From positions 9,729-31,082 of the forward strand of contig LSSL01001698.1 in NCBI GenBank assembly GCA_001953115.1: a stretch of 21,354 nt of DNA. Reading direction: 5' to 3'. The DNA comes from Smittium mucronatum. Its lineage: Eukaryota > Kickxellomycota > Harpellomycetes > Harpellales > Legeriomycetaceae. The notes below the pieces were generated by a model. That model ran no database searches, was not told the DNA's origin, and was given only the letters and a program-made list of their open reading frames with translations. Positions 18,621 through 21,354 of the stretch are shown one piece after another. Position 1 is the stretch's first letter. Each line of letters starts with the position of its first letter. A program made the translations under genes and the position numbers.

Positions 18621-21354
18621 ATTCGTTAATTTTTACTTTAATATGATTTTATTTTGTTATTACCCAGTAAGATGGAAGAACCCAATATGAAACTCCAATT
18701 AAATAATATTAATCGACATTATCTATAATTTGATTTAATATATTATTATAAATTTCTTGGATGAATTTAAAAAAATCTATTTATTTAACTAATGCAAAAA
18801 AATTATAATTTATAAAAAAAAAATCCCATAAAAATCAAGTAAATGTTGCATGTGTATCCAAAAAAAGTCATCTTTATCATGGAAATTAGCTTAATTAATC
18901 ATTATCTCAAAAAAATCTTCTTTCTGAGATATTTGAATTTATTCAAATAAAAAAAATCCACAAATTAATTATATATATAATTATAATTATTAAACTCCGG
19001 GTTTTTACTGATTTCTGAATCTATTTCTGAAAAAAAAGTTAGAAATTTTAAGAAAATCTATCATTCACAAGTAAGGATTTTTTTTATATAACCCCTTATT
19101 AATGACTAAAAAAAAGTATAATGAAATTTCATGATAAGCAGATGATCATTTTCTTATATACTTAGAGGGTTTCTTCTATCGTCCAAACCTTTTATATTTA
19201 AATTCTTATATTTTCTAATGGCTTAGGTAACCACAATGATATATTCCCCTTATGATAAAATTTATGATTTATCTGAATATAGAATATATTCCTATAACTA
19301 ATAATAATAATTGGTTATATATTTAGTTTTCTAATTATAAATATTTTAATATTAACACAATAAAAATAAAAATTATCTTTAACTTGCACTTCAATATACT
19401 GAAAAAAACAGAACTAAATATATATATACCTATTTAAACAGAAGCAGGCAAAATATTTTTTGAAATATCATTCTTTTTAATCAATTAAAATTAGTAGTTT
19501 TTATAGCAAAGAACATATAAAAATCATTTTTAAAGCATTGGACATTTAAAGCTATCGTCTCAGCAGATTTGATAGATAGATCATAAGGGCTAGTCGCACT
19601 AGATTTTTGGTAGGTTTCTAAAGTCATAGCTAATATTATGATGTGCTTTTGTTTAATTTTTTTTTTGTTTTTCGTTTTTTTTGAGAGATTTATAGAAAAA
19701 AATAAATTTGTATAAATTTTTTTGGTATAGAGATACTGTGTATATAATTTATTTTTGTGGATTAATTTGCGCGCTTAGAGAAAATACGTTTTTTTTCCTG
19801 GATGACATTTCCTTAATAAAGCTGAAAATAAAGCTTTGAAATTTTAATAATATTGCTTTAATACTTATTTACTCGAATGATACTTTTCAAAAAATTAATC
19901 CTTATTATTAACCACCCTATATGTAAAGAGTTATTTAATTTACATCTACTGATTTGAAACTTCATTGGATCTGTTTTTTATTTTTATTATGGAACTTTGA
20001 ATAGTTTTTAATTTATGTAAATCAAACCAAGACTTTTCTAATTTATTAATACCGAGGTTAGATGTAGCGAATGTAAATTTTAATATTTGATTTAGCTTCA
20101 GATACAAAAAAATTCCACATATATTAAAATTTAAAACATTATTTAATGTAAATTTAAATAACCTAAAAAACGATAAATATATCAAATAAAAGAAATAATA
20201 ATTATTCTCGTTTTCATTAATAAGAAATTTCTTTTACAAATTAAATTTTGAAATAACATAGAATATTAAATATTAAACCTTTATATAACTCAAAATCAGG
20301 AAGTAATTAAAAAATTAAGAGTGAGTTATCCATTGCTAAATATAATCTTAATTTTAATTAAAATAAAGAACCACTTGGTTTAATGTACCAGAATTTTGTA
20401 TATATATATTACATTGGATAGACAACATTCGAAAAAAAAGAAAAAAATTACCCAATACAAAATAAAATAAACATAAGTACAAATTTCACTCCAATTCATG
20501 AAAGTAATTGGTTTTGATTTGTTAAAATGTTTATATTATCTCTTTTTCTTTATTAAAAATAAAATTTTAATATTTACTGTATATTAATAACCATTTGATT
20601 GAAGAGCGAGTAGGTAATTTTTTAATATAAATTTGAAACATTTCGAATCTATTTTTAATACCTTTTAGAAATTTTTTGAAACTTTAATACTTTCTTTTTT
20701 CATTATAACTAATCAATAATTTTATAGATTGTTGGTTTATTAATTTTATCCCTTTAATTTAATGTATTTTTAATAAAAAAAATTCCAGACTTAATTGGAA
20801 ATAATCAAAAATATTAAATATTTTGAATTTTTATTTCCTTAATCACACTTCATTAAGATAACTACTCTATTGATAAAAATTTGGTACATTTTAATTCATA
20901 TTCGATCTTTAAATAAAGCTGCCATTTGATAATAATCTAAATTCATTAAATGAAGTTTACAAGGCCTTTTTTTTTTCTAAAAGAATAGCGCTTTTGTCAT
21001 GGAAAATTTAAATTTTTTTCTTTTAATATTTATAATTAAACTTTTTGGAGCTTTTTTGACGTACTTTCTTAATAAATTTTTTTTTCATTAAAATTTTCTA
21101 ATATAATGTCTTCTCGAGTACGAAATCAATTTTATTATAGCTCTAATTACATTTTTTGTTATTAAATATTAGTTAAAACTATTAGAAATGAGCAAAAATA
21201 TTATTTTTAGAGATGAAAGACTGAATTAAGATGATTTAAAAAAAAAAAGGTTAAAGTATAAACAAATTATATATAAATGGGCGGCTCAACTGCCATTTTT
21301 CTAATTTTCAAAGATAATTTAACATATAAATACCATTATTCAAATAATTTTATA
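18621..21354. other. Long AT-rich spacer, no gene seen
   Basis: This is among the most AT-biased stretches of the window. I see no motif, RNA gene or element. The 79-codon minus-strand frame 19946-20185 matches nothing and lies in sequence where such frames arise by chance. Two small adjacent palindromes at 18904-18948 (atctca/tgagat, then atttgaat/attcaaat) are the only structures noted. Confidence 0.55.

Noticed and set aside
19946..20185. 79-codon minus-strand frame
   Set aside because: It is very AT-rich, has no family resemblance and no neighbours; such frames are expected by chance in this composition.

Overview
The window is extremely AT-rich (by eye roughly four-fifths A+T) and holds no intact gene. 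The longest clean reading frame is about 90 codons, and I see no rRNA, tRNA or CRISPR. What it does hold is a layered graveyard of eukaryotic transposable elements. I recognise decayed pieces of five superfamilies: DDE_Tnp_4 (PIF/Harbinger or IS5-like), IS630/Tc1/mariner, Merlin (IS1595-like, two copies), Mutator-like (MULE) and Ty3/gypsy. This mix in a gene-poor, AT-driven sequence fits an expanded microsporidian genome (the large, low-GC kind found in mosquito or Daphnia parasites). The organism is my inference; another AT-rich eukaryote is possible.

Layout. 1-1390: AT-rich spacer opening with a 16-bp perfect inverted repeat (2-69). 1397-2330 (+): broken DDE_Tnp_4 transposase in a patch of about 40% GC. 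2463-4519 (+): a complete but dead IS630/Tc1-like transposon with terminal inverted repeats of roughly 240-255 bp and a transposase relic with DD34D/E spacing. 4520-5990: spacer. 5996-6720, perhaps to 7290 (-): Merlin transposase relic with an unusual lysine-rich C-terminal tail, and an old tandem duplication carrying a 12-C run just upstream. 7290-8645: spacer. 8646-11638 (-): a complete but dead MULE with terminal inverted repeats of roughly 145-150 bp. 11640-14010: spacer. 14015-14150: a 136-bp foldback, MITE-like. 14820-15190 (+): Ty3/gypsy RNase H relic. 16500-17255 (+): second Merlin relic. 18330-18620 (+): Ty3/gypsy integrase-core relic. 18620-21354: spacer.

The relics do not form a working pathway. 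Each is inactivated by stops, frameshifts and loss of catalytic residues. Reading frames and matched repeat arms survive best where GC is still above the background, so composition marks transposon history. The second Merlin lies between the Ty3 RNase H and integrase pieces, which allows, but does not prove, a nested insertion. Family calls rest on motif order and spacing read by eye; element ends are accurate to some tens of bases.
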